Part shown: positions 52,310 to 64,000 of the stretch, one piece after another | Layout: each line of letters opens with the position of its first letter | Numbering within the stretch: position 1 is the first letter of the stretch | From: Macrotrachela quadricornifera | Taxonomy: Eukaryota > Rotifera > Eurotatoria > Philodinida > Philodinidae | Reading direction: 5' to 3' | Assembly: GCA_022393335.1 (NCBI GenBank) | Contig: JAJEKB010021314.1 | Location: 1,259,524-1,323,523 of the forward strand | DNA length: 64,000 nt | Notes under the pieces: model-generated | The model's input: the letters and a program-made list of their open reading frames with translations, nothing else | What the model was told of the DNA's origin: nothing | Database searches by the model: none | Position numbers and translations under genes: made by a program

Positions 52310-53226
52310 ATTGAAGCAAAAACAAGGAGTTTATTCAAAGATGAACTTCTCACTGGGTCTCTGACTCTCGTCGTTAGTACCTACTCAACCGTTGATGTAT
52401 TTATAAAAGTAATCGAAGGACATACTCGTCTTTCTCTTCTTATTGTTGGTGATCTCGAGAGACCAATAATAATGAGTGAAGTTAAAGAAAGATTTGGAAA
52501 GATTGCTTATGAAAAAGGTGTACGTCTAATTGTTGATCTTTCTTCATTTACTGTTTGCTGGATTGGAAGACAATATATTATTTGATATATGCATACAATA
52601 AGCGAAGAGAAATTATGGTCATGTGCCAATGAAAAATCAGATGAATGTTTACTTGTTGTACTACGTCTAGGTATATTTATGAACAATTATTTTATGAGCG
52701 ATCTACAATCAGTTAAGCATTTAAATAAACTTGTTTCAGAAAGATCTCCTTCATCGTCGACCATATGGATCGATACCAAAGGTAAATAATAAAAGAAAAA
52801 GACGATTAAAAAATGACTTTTATTGCTTCAGTGAGGAACGAAAAGCTTTAGTTTAATAAGACATATCGAGCAACATTGATTCTTTAAGTGATTCTATCAG
52901 AAAATTTCTATTCAAACCATAAAAAAAACTCTTTCTTTATAGATATTTCTGACTGCTCTGTCGTTATTCTAACAGAACCTGTTGAAAAGCATGATCGTTG
53001 CGTCTACAAAATGGGTGGTGAGACTTTGATCAATGATCAGCGAGCAGCTATCTTTAGTAAAGTACTCAGTAAATCTATTTCATACGAGCAACAACGAGCA
53101 GATACAGTGTACAAGATAATTTCATTATCTATCGAACCTATAACCGCAAGTATACTACACCACAATTATCTGTTCTTATCAATAGACCATTGTGTACACT
53201 GGAAGAATAGTTGCAGGAAAATTTAA
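52310..53226 (+). pseudogene. Broken NmrA-like NAD(P)-binding protein gene
   Basis: Exon 1 (52310-52781) and exon 2 (52943-53226), with an intact GT..AG intron between them, carry NmrA/atypical-SDR features: a LLIVGDLERP block, GVRLIVDLSSFTV, the helix-strand LRLGIFMNNYF, and in exon 2 DISDCSVVILTEP and KMGGETLIND, as in NmrA-type quinone/NAD(P)H sensors. The frame has a TGA at 52583-52585, lacks the N-terminal GxxGxxG Rossmann loop and any start codon, and the C-terminal end leaves the family pattern after KSISYEQQ, as after a frameshift. The preserved splice sites show it was an intron-bearing gene and not a processed copy. Probably a recently silenced paralogue. Confidence 0.75.
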
Positions 53227-54173
53227 AAGCATTTCAATAAATTTGAGATTCTTTCGCTTTCATGTATCTTGAGAAAAATGAGAACCTTTTACATTATTAA
53301 CAGTATGATTTTCATTATAACACAACACATTAAATTATTATACACTAGTCACAAACTTTACTTGGAATCAATCGGACAATCAGATTATTAACGGTAGCTT
53401 CTGAAAACATCATTTACAGTCAATACAATTATATATTTTTGAAGTTGTTTGAACTTAGATAAAAACCTTTTTTTTGGCAAAATATATTTAGATTGTAAAA
53501 AAATTATATATAAAATAATACATTTTTTTAGGAATTATAACGGGAGATCTTCATTTTCTTCAAAAAGAGTCATGAACCGACAAAAAATTCTTAAATGTAA
53601 GAACTTAATGGTGAAAAATATATGGAAACTTTCTATAAATGCAGTTTAATGATGTTTTATAAGCATATGTCAGAGAATGAATAATAAATGTAATAATTCT
53701 AAGCTATTTAATAGATTGGTAATCTATATTGAAAGTTATTTTTAGAAGTTTTTAAGTGAATAATTGTATATGCTGTACAACTCTATGTAAATCAAATCTC
53801 CAGAAGAAACTTAACTTTATACAACAACAACTTTTATTATAAATACTAAGAGACATACTGTCAAACCATCTAGTTCTAATTAAAGAATTGTCAAAAGAGT
53901 TTTTGTGATATATTATGAAAAAGAGAAACGTTGTCAAAATTTTAATCCAATATTTCTTTGATATAAGGACTCAAATAAAATGATAAATATCAAAACAAAA
54001 TTTTATTTTGAAATCTTTCCTTTCATCAGTTCGATACAAGTTTTATTGATGTTGAATATATCTAGTAAATTTCTCAAATTTATTGATTCTTTAAAGCTAC
54101 ATTTGATCTAGATGAATCATAGATATCTTTGATAAACTACGAATTACATTTAGGTTTTCTTAAATACACTTAA
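53227..54173. other. Intergenic, nothing recognised
   Basis: AT-rich. It includes the 3' flank of the minus-strand KY-like gene. Confidence 0.5.
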
Positions 54174-57086
54174 TTATTGAACAGTATATTTAACAAGTTC
54201 ATCATAAATCGTATTTTCGTCATATTTAGCATATATAATCACTTCTTTTGAACCAACAATAATTTGTCTCTTTAAAATTGAATTTCGATAACCTTCGGTT
54301 TTTATCCATTTTGAATCAATGGTCAAATCAACTTGTCTCGCATTAGGTATCTCACAATGAATACACACGACGGCACCTCGTTTTAAAACTCCATCGATAG
54401 GCTCGTATATTCGACATTTTTTAGTAAGAAATGTAGTATAAATTGCTGGAAATTTAATTGAATGTCGAAGTTGTGTTACATTGAGATGAAATTCGGCAGC
54501 AACTCCTGATATGACTCCATCAGGAGTACTGCAATGTGCAAAAACTAATAATTTATGCTCACCAATTCGTTCTGGTGCAAAAAATAATTGCCAATATTGC
54601 TTTTCATTATTAAATTGTGTTAATGATCCATTTTCTATTCGAATACCATTACGTTCAATACAACCCATTAATCGAACATCATCTGGTGTTCGAATACATA
54701 CTTGAGCATATGAACTATATTCAGGCCACATAACAGTTGCACTATTGCGTGGTATTTCTACTTGAAGATCAAGATCATGAAAGAGTTGCCATGTTTTTGG
54801 ATATGAAATTGGCGGCATTGGTATTCTTTTTGCTTTAATTTTAAAGCGTGCAGCAACTGCAAAACTACCAGAATCTATTCGCTTTTTAGCCATAATATAA
54901 GCTTCAAATGCGCCATCATGATGAGGCGCAAACATACATCGCCAAATATCTTGTCGACGATCGAGAAACGTACAGTGTCCACCAGGAATTTTAACATTAT
55001 TATCTATAGTTAGTCGACCAGCGATTTCAACATCATTTGGTGCTCGAATAAGAATTTCAGTATGAGTATCACCATGATCCATCTTGATTATATGTGTATT
55101 GCACGGCCAAACAATTTCAAGATTTAATTCAAAGAAAGGTTTCCAAGTTTTTGGAAAGCTAATTGGTTTTGATGGCATTTGTCGTATATCAAGTTCTAAT
55201 TCAGCTACATTACTGTATAAACCATTTTTAGTACTATCATTTTTTGCAACGAAATGGATTATATGTGCACCTACCGAAGCTGGAGCGAAATAAGAACGAT
55301 AGAGTCGTTTTTGACGATCAAATACGATTCGATGTCCACCATCAATTTCCTTTTCATTTAAAGTGAAACTAACATTAAGACTGATGTTAAGAGGAGCTTG
55401 TATTACCACTATTGCATAAGGTTGACGTGGAACTAGATCAACATGTATTATATCACTAGGATTAATTAATTGAAGATCAAATTGAAAGAATTTTGGCCAA
55501 AGCTTAGGCATTTGCATATATTGTACCATTTTAATTGGTTGTTTCAATAGTTGCCATCTTTCATTAGCAGGAAAGTGATGATAAATCATTTCGCTCGGTC
55601 GTACAAGAAAATAGTATGGATTAAATTCATGTTTAAATACTTGATTATCATCAAGATAACCAGCACCCCAAGTTAAATCGATAAGATACCAATGTTGATT
55701 GATCTGAGCAGCATTCCATGTATGATCGATTGGTGCAGAAGTTTTATTCGAAGGATCAAAAATGTATGCTTTTGAATAGCCATGTATTTTCTCGCATGTC
55801 AAGCCTAACTCATCACATAAATGTTTAAATAAATTAGCGTAACCATCAGCAATAGCTTTTCGTGTTCGAAAAACAGCTTCAGCTGATTTATCAACATGCT
55901 TTTTGCCAACATATGGTACAGTATCGTACTCAATATTTCGTGCAATCCAATAGAATATCATCCAAAGACGATCAACAGTCGGTTTATTTTTTGAAAAATT
56001 TTTGATCTGTTCAATAAGTTGTTCAATAGAATTTGGATGCCAAGATTCAATTATTAATCGATAACTATTATTATCAATTACGTGTTGACGTTTCATAATG
56101 AATGCTTCATCGAATGCTTCTGGATGAATAATATCGAATCTACCGGTAGTATTATTCTTATCATTAGAAACAACTGACGTATTAGATAAATAAATAGTTG
56201 GTTCATCAAATGAACTATTAGAAGTATCATCATTATTATTATCATCTAAAATTCTAATCATAGGTAAATTCGTTTTATCATTAATAGAATATATCTGTTG
56301 TGATGAAAGTTTTAATTCAGGAATTTGTTTAGAATTAATCAATTTATCTGCATTGATTTGTTCTCGAAGTTGTAAGATTTGTAATACACTTAATGGATTA
56401 GATGTATGATCTTCATCAGAACCAATATTATTTGAAATTGGTCGTATAAAATGATTTAGAGTTTCGGTATGTTCTTCATCTGAATCTGATTGTTCGGGAC
56501 TTGGTGGTATTGGAGTTGATGTAAAAAATCTATCTTCTTCATAGAAATCAGCTCTATCAGGCATTGATAATAAACGCCAATCATCACCAACTTTGTCATC
56601 AGTATCTGAATGACTTTCATATGATACAGACTCTACTAAATTATCATTATTTTCAAAATTAGTAGGTTTTTGTAATGGTGGTAAACGATCAATTATAATC
56701 TGCTTATGCGTATCTTCAGTATCAGTTCTTTTTGATTGTAGTTGATGTTCATTTTCGGAATTATGTTTTTTTCGTTGAATAGGTGGAAACTGAGATGGAA
56801 TAGTCGGTTTATGATCTTTGATTTGATCATTATCTTTAGAAAATTCTTGAAGACGAAAAGGAGTAGATGTTTTTTGTTCTTCATTAGACTCAATAGAGTT
56901 TGTATGTTGTGGAAGATGTGTAGTAATTGATTGTGTATTATTTTTTTCAGCATCGAGTTCTGTTGACATTGATGAAGGAACAGAAATAATGGCTTTTTTA
57001 TGTTGTCCTTCTGGTTTATTCATGTTGGTTGGCTCTTGTTGAGGAACACCAGTTACACGAACATTTTTACAACAATTTGATCCCAT
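54174..57086 (-). CDS. KY-like transglutaminase-fold protein, catalytic Cys lost
   Basis: A single 970-residue exon. The N-terminus MGSNCCKN has the Gly2 plus Cys5/Cys6 pattern of myristoylated and palmitoylated proteins. Residues 10-330 are a polar, acidic, probably disordered region. Residues about 335-480 are a transglutaminase-like domain of the kyphoscoliosis-peptidase (KY) type, followed by three repeated beta-sandwich modules (about 525-640, 650-765, 775-885) and a shorter fourth. Where family members have a catalytic Cys before GYA (RKGVC-type), this protein has RKAIADGYANLF, with Ala413 in that place. The His (HTW, His455) and Asp (LIDLTWG, Asp470) are kept. It is therefore probably a scaffold or pseudoenzyme at membranes or the cytoskeleton. 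Animal KY proteins stabilise muscle Z-disc and neuromuscular structures. Single-exon structure is unusual for this window. Confidence 0.88.
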   Translation of the reverse strand: MGSNCCKNVRVTGVPQQEPTNMNKPEGQHKKAIISVPSSMSTELDAEKNNTQSITTHLPQHTNSIESNEEQKTSTPFRLQEFSKDNDQIKDHKPTIPSQFPPIQRKKHNSENEHQLQSKRTDTEDTHKQIIIDRLPPLQKPTNFENNDNLVESVSYESHSDTDDKVGDDWRLLSMPDRADFYEEDRFFTSTPIPPSPEQSDSDEEHTETLNHFIRPISNNIGSDEDHTSNPLSVLQILQLREQINADKLINSKQIPELKLSSQQIYSINDKTNLPMIRILDDNNNDDTSNSSFDEPTIYLSNTSVVSNDKNNTTGRFDIIHPEAFDEAFIMKRQHVIDNNSYRLIIESWHPNSIEQLIEQIKNFSKNKPTVDRLWMIFYWIARNIEYDTVPYVGKKHVDKSAEAVFRTRKAIADGYANLFKHLCDELGLTCEKIHGYSKAYIFDPSNKTSAPIDHTWNAAQINQHWYLIDLTWGAGYLDDNQVFKHEFNPYYFLVRPSEMIYHHFPANERWQLLKQPIKMVQYMQMPKLWPKFFQFDLQLINPSDIIHVDLVPRQPYAIVVIQAPLNISLNVSFTLNEKEIDGGHRIVFDRQKRLYRSYFAPASVGAHIIHFVAKNDSTKNGLYSNVAELELDIRQMPSKPISFPKTWKPFFELNLEIVWPCNTHIIKMDHGDTHTEILIRAPNDVEIAGRLTIDNNVKIPGGHCTFLDRRQDIWRCMFAPHHDGAFEAYIMAKKRIDSGSFAVAARFKIKAKRIPMPPISYPKTWQLFHDLDLQVEIPRNSATVMWPEYSSYAQVCIRTPDDVRLMGCIERNGIRIENGSLTQFNNEKQYWQLFFAPERIGEHKLLVFAHCSTPDGVISGVAAEFHLNVTQLRHSIKFPAIYTTFLTKKCRIYEPIDGVLKRGAVVCIHCEIPNARQVDLTIDSKWIKTEGYRNSILKRQIIVGSKEVIIYAKYDENTIYDELVKYTVQ

Positions 57087-57758
57087 GTGTTTTTACTTAA
57101 CACAACGAATATTAAATTTACATGAATATGTTCAATTGTTCTTCTGATTTTTGACTCATTGAAAGAGAAAAGAATGTTTATATAATACTCTTTCTCTTTC
57201 ACTTTTACTTTCATTGTCATATTACAAGCACATAATGGAAAGAGAGAACATAAGAAAAATGTATCCAATTGTTGTTTTTTTTAATACAAAAAAAACTTTT
57301 GATATTATTATTATTTCTAATATACAAAAAAAAGAAACTGATTAATATTTAACAAAACATATATTGAATTTAAAGAAAATTAATCTACATATTTATAAAA
57401 ACAAAATAAAATTTTCATGTATCAATAAATGAAATTGATTGAACCAATATGTAAACATTGATAAAATATAAGATATGAATTGATTGAAAGTGGATTACAT
57501 GCTCTCCGACTATGAAAAGAACAATAGTGTCGATTGACAGTTAACAAAGAATAAGGGAGGAGAGTCATAAATGAAAACAAAATCAACAAACAGGTGCCCA
57601 ATCGTAGAGCACATGTTATTTGAAGAGAATATTGAATGGTCAATCAAATTAATGATACATCTATGATATTAAAAAGAAAACGACCGACAAAATATATTCT
57701 AGTCAATGTAAATAAAAGAAATTTATTTCTAATTTAAAATTTTTTATTTTATTTTATT
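57087..57758. other. Intergenic between two minus-strand genes
   Basis: AT-rich. It holds the probable promoter of the KY-like gene and the 3' flank of the GPCR gene. No further feature. Confidence 0.45.
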
Positions 57759-58769
57759 TTATAAAAAATTAAAATTACATTTAAATATTTGAGAAATATC
57801 TTTTATTACATTTAAAAGTTCATTTCGAAATACTTTTCCACCACATAATGTATAAATATAAAATGGCATAGCCGTAGCTAAATAAGTAAGATTAGTACAT
57901 AAATTAAATAATAAACGTTCTATTGCATTTTGTATTGCAGATTTTGATAATGTAACAGGTGTAAGTGTTGCATAAAGTCTATATATTGGATATGGTGCAG
58001 TACATAGAATGAGAAAAAGAACTTGTACACAAAGCATTTTTAATAAACTTCGATCTGTTTTCTTCTTTTGTTGTTGTACAATTATATTCATTGGCATATT
58101 TGGATTTGGAATTGAAAAAATTCTTGCATATACACGTTTTTGTACCTGTTGTACTTGTTTAATTGTCAATAAACCGAATAATATCATAAGTAAGGATGGA
58201 ATTACAATAGTGCCAAATATAAAAGCTAAATCAGTATAAAGACGGCATGCTTCCGAGTATCCATAACATTTAGCTGGTGTACCAATTAAATTAGCTTCAT
58301 AACAATAGAGTAATGGACCATTGAGTAAAAATGAAAATATTATTACAATTATAATACTTCGTTGAGCATTTTTTAATGAACTTAAATTTCTTCGATGAAC
58401 ATTTGTATTAGATGAAAAACATCTATCGATAGTAGCAAATACAAGAAGCCAAACAATTACCGTTCTTGAAATAAATAAAACTAAAATACGAATTTTACAC
58501 AGCCAACTAATTGTTTCTGATAAATCAACTGCCCAACCAGCTGTAAGTCGTGTAGTTAAACCAGATATAATAGCAATAATACCAGCAAATGATGAAAATA
58601 GAAGAAAATATGCACATGGATTTGAACGAAGAGTTCGTCTTGATAAAACAAGTGTATTTAAAGTATTGCCAATAATACCAAATATATAAATCAATAATGG
58701 TAAATAACGATTAAGTTGAATTGTTGCATTATCGATTGATGCAACAAAATTTTCATTGGATGAAGACAT
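57759..58769 (-). CDS. Rhodopsin-family (class A) G protein-coupled receptor
   Basis: A single exon, 336 residues, with seven hydrophobic segments (TM1 about 22-43, TM2 53-73, TM3 88-113, TM4 137-157, TM5 179-203, TM6 242-264, TM7 287-308). Class A marks are GN in TM1 (Gly33-Asn35 region), Cys91 at the top of TM3 with a partner Cys168 or Cys175 in loop 2, DRC (115-117) where DRY is usual, CTAP in TM6, and MPFYIY in place of NPxxY in TM7. An N-glycosylation sequon lies near residue 14. The overall style fits the large peptide-receptor-like (FMRFamide/proctolin type) expansions in rotifers; no ligand can be assigned. The altered DRY and NPxxY motifs may change coupling. Intronless, as are many lineage-expanded receptors. 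Confidence 0.88.
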   Translation of the reverse strand: MSSSNENFVASIDNATIQLNRYLPLLIYIFGIIGNTLNTLVLSRRTLRSNPCAYFLLFSSFAGIIAIISGLTTRLTAGWAVDLSETISWLCKIRILVLFISRTVIVWLLVFATIDRCFSSNTNVHRRNLSSLKNAQRSIIIVIIFSFLLNGPLLYCYEANLIGTPAKCYGYSEACRLYTDLAFIFGTIVIPSLLMILFGLLTIKQVQQVQKRVYARIFSIPNPNMPMNIIVQQQKKKTDRSLLKMLCVQVLFLILCTAPYPIYRLYATLTPVTLSKSAIQNAIERLLFNLCTNLTYLATAMPFYIYTLCGGKVFRNELLNVIKDISQIFKCNFNFL

Positions 58770-61700
58770 TTTTCAATTGATATTCAATTTCTGAAATTTT
58801 GAACATACACAAATATAGAAAAAAAAAAAAATTCATAGATAATATCAGTATTATTCTATTTTTTTCGACTTGAAACTAGGAGAATATGCTACTTTTAATT
58901 ATTTAAAATATCAAGGGTTCACATTGACTGTAATATTTTGTAAATTGATACTATGCACAATACTAGCACTACCTGAATAATAAGTTACAAATCTTCATAG
59001 ACGGAAATAGGAGAAAAATCGATAAAGATCTTTATTTTTGGTTGATTACAGAAGTTGTGTTCATTATTTTGAGTAATATGATGATAGTAAATGTCTAGAA
59101 AAATTTCTATATCAATCTCTAACATTATAATAGACATAAAAAGAAGTACGTAAATATATGTCTTCTTTATTATTAAAGATACTTTTTTTTTGATAAGATA
59201 TATGTGATTTAAATGTATTATTAATAAAAGAGTAACTTACTATATTGTATTCGTAACATCTCTAATCTTAGATATTTTTATCATTGATAGTCGTTCTCAG
59301 AAAAAAAATATTCTGTGTCGTAAGTGTAGAATGTTTGCTTTGAAGAAAATTTAGAATAATAAAATAAAATGATCTATTCAGCTTATGAGAATCTAAAATT
59401 ATTTTATATAATCAAGAAATATAATACATTTATTCATCTATACGTTAACATTAAAATTGTTTTATAATAGTTATTAAACTGATTATCTTTGTTTCACATA
59501 AGTATTTATAAAAATGCGTAAGACATCACAAAATAATCTCAATAGTTTATATTCATAATAGTGATTCTTTATGTTTGAAAATAGAATTTTAATTAGTATT
59601 TTCAACTACAATGGTATAATCTATTAAATAATACATATCTAAAATTTGTAAAGAAATTTTTGAAATTAAATTTTCCATCACTGTTTAATATTTTAATTCA
59701 TCATCAAAATAACTACTTATATGTCCTACCTTAACTTGATATTCAAGTATTCTAATTTTTGAATATGACTGCACAAAAATTTTATGGTTCATTCTGAATA
59801 ATATATCATGAGACATATTTCCTTAGGCGTATACTTAAGTTCAAATCCATTTAATTAATTATTGTTATTTTTCATCGTTTTATATTTAGACGTCTGTTAC
59901 ACACGGCTATTTAAATTTTTCTAGGCGAATGTTAGTGTCATACTATTTGTTAATAATACATTTTAAATGGCACATTTTCTATGCTATTCTAATCTAATAC
60001 ACTTATTCAGTGCAAGATATATATATATATATATATATTTGTTTTTAAAGATAAAAATATATTTTACGCCCCATTTAATTAAAAAATATTCTCTATGGAA
60101 ATCATGGTTTTAATCTTAACATACATCAGGAGTGATAATGGAATCTTCGAACTAGATTAATCATTGATCTACATCTGTATTCGAACATATATAAAAATAG
60201 AACACACTCATTCACACAATAAAAACTTCAAGCAACAGATATTCATATATAAGTAAATATATTTCACGACATATGATGTCTATATTTTTAAATGATAACA
60301 AAATCTAAATAAGTTATTTTATTGAATGCTATTCTTAATAGTATTGATCATTTATTTAACGTATCTCAATAATACATGTTCTTCACAATTTTTGGAATTG
60401 AAAGTACTTAATTAGAGTACACATGACGGTTTTCTCTAAGATTATTTCTATGTAATCATTCTAAGAGATTAACATACCTCGAATAAGTGTGATGAATTCA
60501 TTGTTGATATTTTCCGTTTCCAAAGAAAAGAAAAACATTATAATTATTCAAATAAATGTTAATACATTATCATAAATAGAATTAAAATGTACTTAAAATA
60601 CTAAAATCTTATTGACAAAAATTAATCTATGTCTATATAATATTGTTAAAATAAAATCATCTTCATTTGAGGTTTGTATGATTTTAAATTTAGATCTTTT
60701 ATAAGACGTTGTAAGCTTGTGTGTAAGATATTAAGATCATGTGACACACACCTTTGTGATGTTCGTGAATTCGAAAAAAAAGTTTGAGAAACATGTTACT
60801 TTTGTCAGGGTTCTCACACACTTTTATGATCTAATTATTAGCTGAAATAAATAAGTCTTTAGTTATCCTTCATTCTCACCCTCTAGCTCTTTAAACTACA
60901 AGTAGACATCAGATTTAAAGATTTATATGGTAAAAATCATTAATACGATTGTACGTTTTTCTTCTGTCTTATAGACTAATATTAATAATAGCTTTTATCT
61001 TAAAAAATACTATCTACTTTTGAAGATAGCCTAAGAAAATAATATTCTTATGCATAAAATTGTTACATGAACTTTGATGCCGTTATTCAATCATGATTAA
61101 ATGAAAGGCAATCAAATACAGTTTGAAAAATTTAAGGACAATGACTCAATCATATCTATATTTCACATCTAACAGTCAAAAAAAAGAAAGAAAGTCGAAT
61201 TACACTTTTAATACTACGATACACAAGTTAACCAAAGAAAAATGATATTCATATCTTTTACTGATTTTCTATACACTTGTCCCATAATTAAAGTAATTAA
61301 TGGTGAATATATAAGAGATTAAGAAAGATAATTATTGGCTTGAATTATTGACGCCCTTATCAAAACTACGTATTAATATTAAATTGATATTTTCTTCATC
61401 ACTTCTTTCATCTTAATTTTATATCATTTTTAGTTGAATTATAAAAATATTCCAACTTTTTAATATTGATTGAGTAGCAAGAACATATTATTCAAAGTAA
61501 TTTATCTAAATTAAAACAATTTTTAATATCTAGTTCTCCTATATCAAATATTTCATCTCTGTATTGACAAATCTATCACTAGGAACAAATATACATCAGA
61601 AAAATTTAATCATTTTCATAATTAATAAGTAAATTTTATTGTAGCTGACTAAAATAATTAAAAATCATGAGAAAATAAATCAAAATCGATATAGCAACTG

Positions 61701-63352
61701 TAATTATCCATATCGTCAGTATTGGTGTAATATCACCATTATTATCATTCCATTGCGACCCCCTTTAGCGTCCTACTATAACTACTATAGTGCGATATTA
61801 CGACAAGACAAACTCCTAGTATGCGTTACAATGTGACATTTGCGTATGTTTTGGTATTTAAATACATCTGCATTCTTAATAAATCATAACTATAAATAAA
61901 TGATTATTTTCAAATATATAAAATAATAAGTATTGTAGCAAACACAGAAACTACAATAAAAAAAAATGACTCATTGTTCTTTAATGATGTACTTTTCTCG
62001 ATCATCACTTATTTATTAGAATAGATAAAAGCTTTTTATAAATTATCATCAGTAATTTCTGATTCTTTTATTAAAAATTCTTTCAAAAATAAAGAGAAAT
62101 GAAAAAAAAAAAGATAGTTATATAAGAAGTCATGCATAATGTTATAACAATGATAAATGGCTGTTATAATTTATGTCTTGCATATGTGTTTTTGTGAAAA
62201 TCGTTGACCTTTGACCAACTGCTCATTTTCTCTATACCTACATCTCTTTCTATTCTCATATATTATTATCTACGCTATTCCTAATCGCGATACAATTGTG
62301 TTAGAATAAAGAAATAGTCACTACTAGCGATTGCAACTAATTATTGTTTAGATGTGTTAAACAATATAAAACTTGAGCATTCGAAAAAAATAGATAGTTT
62401 AGTTTATATTTACATTGAACATTTATTTCAATTAAAAATCTGAAAAGAAATATATGACATAACTAACAACAATATCATATTCAAAGTCTTCATAACAACG
62501 ATATTTTCCAATTGATTATACTAAAAGGAATTTTTATTATTCTAGTATTCATTACAACAAGTGCATAAATTAGCATTGAAATGTAATGTTATTATAACAT
62601 TGCATTTTCTCTTTACTATTGTCTTGTCAGAAACGATATTGTATAATATTGTGATAAATAATATTATTATATCTGTTCAACACTATAGTAGCAGTACTGG
62701 ATAAAAGTAAACGAGAGAGATATTAATTATATGACGATAATATGTCTTGGATGACAGCTGAACAATATTTCATTCAATATGTTAATTGTTTGATCTAACT
62801 AAGACACTATTCTTCTATCGTCTATATAAATATTATGCCTGTGTCTTATATGATGAGAATAAGAAACAAAACATGTTCCATCTTTTCGTTATATTTTTTT
62901 TCTATATATTATGATGCATCTTATTTTTAATTTATATAATATAAAGTAATATAGGAAAGATTTCGAAGCGATTTCATCTACTTTAGAATCATTTCATAAT
63001 GAATATGTCATTAAAAACTATTTATTTCGTACTCAATTATATGAATGATGACTAAATAAAGATTAATTATTGTGAAATTGATTTGACATGAAGATTGATA
63101 GTTGAAAATTTAATTTGTTATTCTATATAAAAAAAAATTTTCAGTATGAAATATTACATAATTATGTCTGAGTTAAGGTGTTTTTTTTGTAGAAATATAG
63201 GAAAAATCGAGATGTATCTAATAATGAAGGATGTATATTCACTACAAGGTCTGATGATTTTTTTTATGGATAATATATTTATAGATAAATATGTGTTAGT
63301 AAAGAAATCAAGTCTCATGAGTTTCTTTTTGTTATTGATGTTAACAATAGGT
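58770..63352. other. Large gene-poor region
   Basis: 4.6 kb without a supported gene on either strand. AT-rich, with a TA dinucleotide run at about 60019-60040. Short, slightly GC-richer patches such as 61750-61800 show no frame. Regulatory DNA or unrecognised non-coding RNA cannot be excluded. Confidence 0.5.
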
Positions 63353-63884
63353 TTAAGGAAATTTGCCACCACTAGTATGTTTTTTGCTTGTGTATTTTTC
63401 TGTAGTTAAACTATTACGCTTTGCACGATCAGTTGTTGATGATGATGCTGATACTGCTGCTGCTGCTGATGATGATGATGTAAGATAATTTCGTGCTGTA
63501 ATATATGAATTAAATATTTATATTTTAGTTCAAACAAATAAATATACTTGTTGGTATGGTTGTAGTTGGTACTTTCTTTTTTTGTAGTTCTTGTTGTCTT
63601 CGTTCATTTATTTTATCTATAAGTCCTTTTTGATGATCAATTTCGCGTTGTATTTGACGTGTTTGTCTCATAATATCATGACGTCGATGACGAGCATTTT
63701 CAAATTGTTCTTCATCGTCATTTGAATTTGTTAATAAATGTGCTGATTGCTCACGTTTATATTCAGAATCCTTTTTATTATTAATAAAAATAAATAAGAA
63801 TATATTATACATTAAAAAACCTACTTTGCTACGTAAAATTGCTTCTTTTTCTAATCGCGAGATTTTTTTTGAGGTCAACGGCAT
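63353..63884 (-). CDS. Small coiled-coil protein of unknown function
   Basis: Three exons (63884-63825, 63770-63548, 63495-63353) close in frame to 141 residues. The first 20 residues are basic (MPLTSKKISRLEKEAILRSK). Residues 20-90 form a charged helix rich in Arg, Gln, Glu and Lys (HRRHDIMRQTRQIQREIDHQ) with heptad-like hydrophobic spacing. The last 50 residues are low complexity, with Ser and Ala runs encoded by TCA and GCA repeats. No signal peptide or membrane segment. A vesicle-fusion or cytoskeletal role is possible from the helix but not supported by a family match. Exon 3 is the least certain part, supported only by the splice site and frame closure. Confidence 0.6.
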
Positions 63885-64000
63885 ATTAGATATTTACTTT
63901 ATGATGTAAATCCTTTCCTATCTTTTGCGATGTTGCCTATGTTATGTAGAATAATATGTATATATGTATTTATGACGAAGAAGGCGATAGATTTTTTTTT

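Overview
This is a eukaryotic, AT-rich animal genome segment. Genes are compact and broken by many short introns, mostly 40-70 nt with GT..AG ends, and the standard code fits every gene. The set (AMPK alpha, a ClC-3/4/5-type exchanger, trichoplein, a Synip/STXBP4-like protein, a KY-type transglutaminase-fold protein, a 7TM receptor) is metazoan. Short introns, strong AT bias, numerous foldback elements, an intronless secreted nitrilase and a FLYWCH ORF point to a rotifer, most likely a bdelloid. That assignment is inference from gene style, not from a marker sequence.

Layout. 1-3.4 kb has no gene. 3.4-4.6 kb (-) is a four-exon proline-rich protein. 5.4-6.2 kb holds a FLYWCH zinc-finger ORF fused at its 5' end to a near-perfect 295-bp palindrome. 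7.0-8.5 kb (+) is a GT11 fucosyltransferase. 9.6-13.1 kb (-) is a complete 19-exon AMPK alpha gene with a tRNA-Gly(GCC) on the opposite strand of one intron. 13.9-16.3 kb (+) is a PDZ/coiled-coil Synip-like gene whose second intron carries a decayed transposon gene fragment and a foldback element. 17.9-28.6 kb holds two direct copies of a 3.6-3.9 kb unit, each with an intact four-exon, four-TM membrane protein gene, separated by remains of an LTR retrotransposon. 29.9-33.3 kb is a gag fragment plus several short repeat families and an assembly gap. 33.9-36.4 kb (+) is trichoplein, and 37.4-37.8 kb (+) a secreted protein with ten CC pairs. 39.4-42.4 kb (-) is the ClC exchanger. 45.0-47.5 kb (+) has a dead RING fragment followed by a B-box-like/coiled-coil gene. 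47.8-48.7 kb (+) is the secreted nitrilase-fold enzyme. 51.5-53.2 kb contains LTR-like debris and a dead NmrA-like gene. 54.2-57.1 kb (-) is a KY-like protein that lacks its catalytic cysteine. 57.8-58.8 kb (-) is an intronless GPCR. 58.8-63.3 kb is gene-poor, and 63.4-63.9 kb (-) is a small coiled-coil gene.

The genes do not form one pathway; this is an ordinary chromosomal arm with accessory patches. The most unusual signals are: the duplicated membrane-protein units, whose exons look more diverged than their introns and 3' flank; a dispersed foldback family of which one copy has captured the start of a FLYWCH ORF; the active-site loss in the KY-like protein; and the antisense intronic tRNA. 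Exon boundaries were worked out by hand from splice motifs and reading-frame arithmetic; each multi-exon model given closes in frame.
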